In this document: positions 63,460 through 64,000 of the stretch, one piece after another
How the letters are laid out: each line of letters opens with the position of its first letter
Numbering within the stretch: position 1 is the stretch's first letter
Assembly: GCF_008001235.1 (NCBI RefSeq)
Contig: NZ_CP040751.1
Span: forward strand, 2,215,001 to 2,279,000
Reading direction: 5' to 3'
DNA from: Salidesulfovibrio onnuriiensis
GTDB taxonomy: Bacteria; Desulfobacterota; Desulfovibrionia; Desulfovibrionales; Desulfovibrionaceae
Length of the DNA stretch: 64,000 nucleotides
The notes under the pieces: generated by a model
Told to the model about the DNA's origin: nothing
What the model saw: the letters and a program-made list of their open reading frames with translations, nothing else
The model's database searches: none
Program-made: the position numbers and the translations under genes

Positions 63460-64000
63460 TTGAACAATTTTTCCAAGAATCTGATTATCTGGGCGACCAT
63501 CTCCCTGTTGATGGTGGTCCTCTTCAATCTTTTCAATCAGCAGCCTTCGCCGCAGACGCAGTTCACTTACAGTGAATTCCTTTCCCGCGTGTCGAATGGC
63601 GAGGTCATGTCCGTGAAGATCCAGGGCAAGACCATCAATGGCGTCACTTCGGACAACAAGCGGTTCCAGACTTTCGCGCCCAACGATCCCAAACTGGTCG
63701 ATACCTTGATCCAGAAGGGGGTCGAGGTTGCCGCGGAGCCGCCTGCGGAAAATCCCTGGTACATGACGCTGCTCATCAGTTGGTTCCCCATGCTGCTGCT
63801 CATCGGCGTTTGGATATTCTTCATGCGCCAGATGCAGGGCGGCGGTGGAGGCCGGGGAGCCATGTCCTTTGGCCGTTCCCGCGCACGGCTCATCAATGAG
63901 GAGACCGCCAAGGTCACCTTCGAGGATGTGGCCGGTGTGGACGAGGCCAAGGAAGAACTGACCGAGGTGGTGGATTTCCTGCGCGAGCCGCGCAAGTTCA
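63460..64000 (+). CDS. ftsH: ATP-dependent zinc metalloprotease FtsH, partial (window end)
   Basis: The first 180 residues of FtsH, running off the window. Start is probably TTG 63460 with AAGGAG six bases upstream, giving the usual LNNFSKNLIIWATISLL start (first residue read as Met); an in-frame ATG at 63442 lacks such a site. Helix 1 (~6-23) is followed by a periplasmic part (TYSEFLSRVSNGEV) and helix 2 near ~108-128 (LLISWFPMLLLIGVWIFF). GRSRARL and TFEDVAGVDEAKEEL open the AAA domain. FtsH degrades membrane proteins and controls lipopolysaccharide enzymes. Catalytic motifs lie beyond the edge. Confidence 0.95.
   Translation, partial: MNNFSKNLIIWATISLLMVVLFNLFNQQPSPQTQFTYSEFLSRVSNGEVMSVKIQGKTINGVTSDNKRFQTFAPNDPKLVDTLIQKGVEVAAEPPAENPWYMTLLISWFPMLLLIGVWIFFMRQMQGGGGGRGAMSFGRSRARLINEETAKVTFEDVAGVDEAKEELTEVVDFLREPRKF

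Overview
The window looks like a chromosomal segment of a sulfate-reducing deltaproteobacterium of the Desulfovibrionaceae (Desulfovibrio/Pseudodesulfovibrio type). This rests on the style of the encoded proteins: a Desulfovibrio-type outer-membrane porin, RicT/PSP1 next to metG, a PyrK/PyrD class 1B pair, UbiX/UbiD-type decarboxylase genes, a DUF4198 protein near CbiO/CbiQ, a MauE/rhodanese pair and a rhodanese-rubrerythrin fusion. Almost everything is housekeeping or core metabolism. I see no prophage, insertion sequence, CRISPR array or rRNA operon.

Layout. 1-9 kb: a stand-alone response regulator, ricT-metG, a B12-binding radical SAM protein, a convergent DUF523/DUF1722 gene with a FeoA-like gene upstream of it, and the binding protein and permease of a polar amino acid ABC importer. 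9-19.5 kb: carB-purF (pyrimidine/arginine and purine entry steps), kdsD (Kdo synthesis), a YkgJ-type cysteine-cluster protein, PBP1A, a PhzF-like isomerase and a D-lyxose isomerase-like cupin. 19.5-25.5 kb: a palindromic repeat, a PfkB sugar kinase, a U32 protein, pyrK-pyrD, tRNA-Ser(GGA), the SRP RNA gene and an internally deleted bile-acid/sodium symporter homologue. 25.6-32.5 kb: DUF4198 protein, a glycine-rich membrane protein, FadL-like porin, an ECF-type CbiO-CbiQ pair, MauE-like and rhodanese proteins, the rhodanese-rubrerythrin fusion and a PilZ protein. 32.5-42.8 kb, all on the minus strand: EamA transporter, TlyA, thrC, then rpsF-rpsR-rplI-dnaB-paaK-DUF456, and hisD-purC followed by two micro-genes. 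43-53 kb: a major porin, a frameshifted uvrC, a UPF0173 hydrolase, ubiX, tRNA-Arg(CCG), small unknown proteins, ubiD, and an Hpt/CheV pair. 53-64 kb: thiol peroxidase, an ArsR regulator with operators and a metal/metalloid permease, a lipoprotein, phoH-ybeY and a membrane sensor with an AlbA_2 domain, argF-argG-argH, and the start of ftsH.

The most unusual signal is at 40256-40560, just downstream of purC. Two tandem micro-ORFs each encode one transmembrane helix, reach an in-frame TGA at nearly the same place, and continue in frame into a conserved Cys-Gly-Trp-Thr-Pro motif plus a charged tail. The read-through stop of the first overlaps the ATG of the second as ATGA. Both carry a similar short hairpin just after the TGA. 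This fits a duplicated, apparently undescribed small membrane selenoprotein, although selenocysteine insertion itself is an inference.

Other points worth a look are an RBS-sequestering hairpin before the DUF523 gene, mutually exclusive stems in the carB leader, the palindromic repeat that supplies the end of the sugar kinase gene, the single-base frameshift in uvrC, the deleted symporter, and the ArsR operators.
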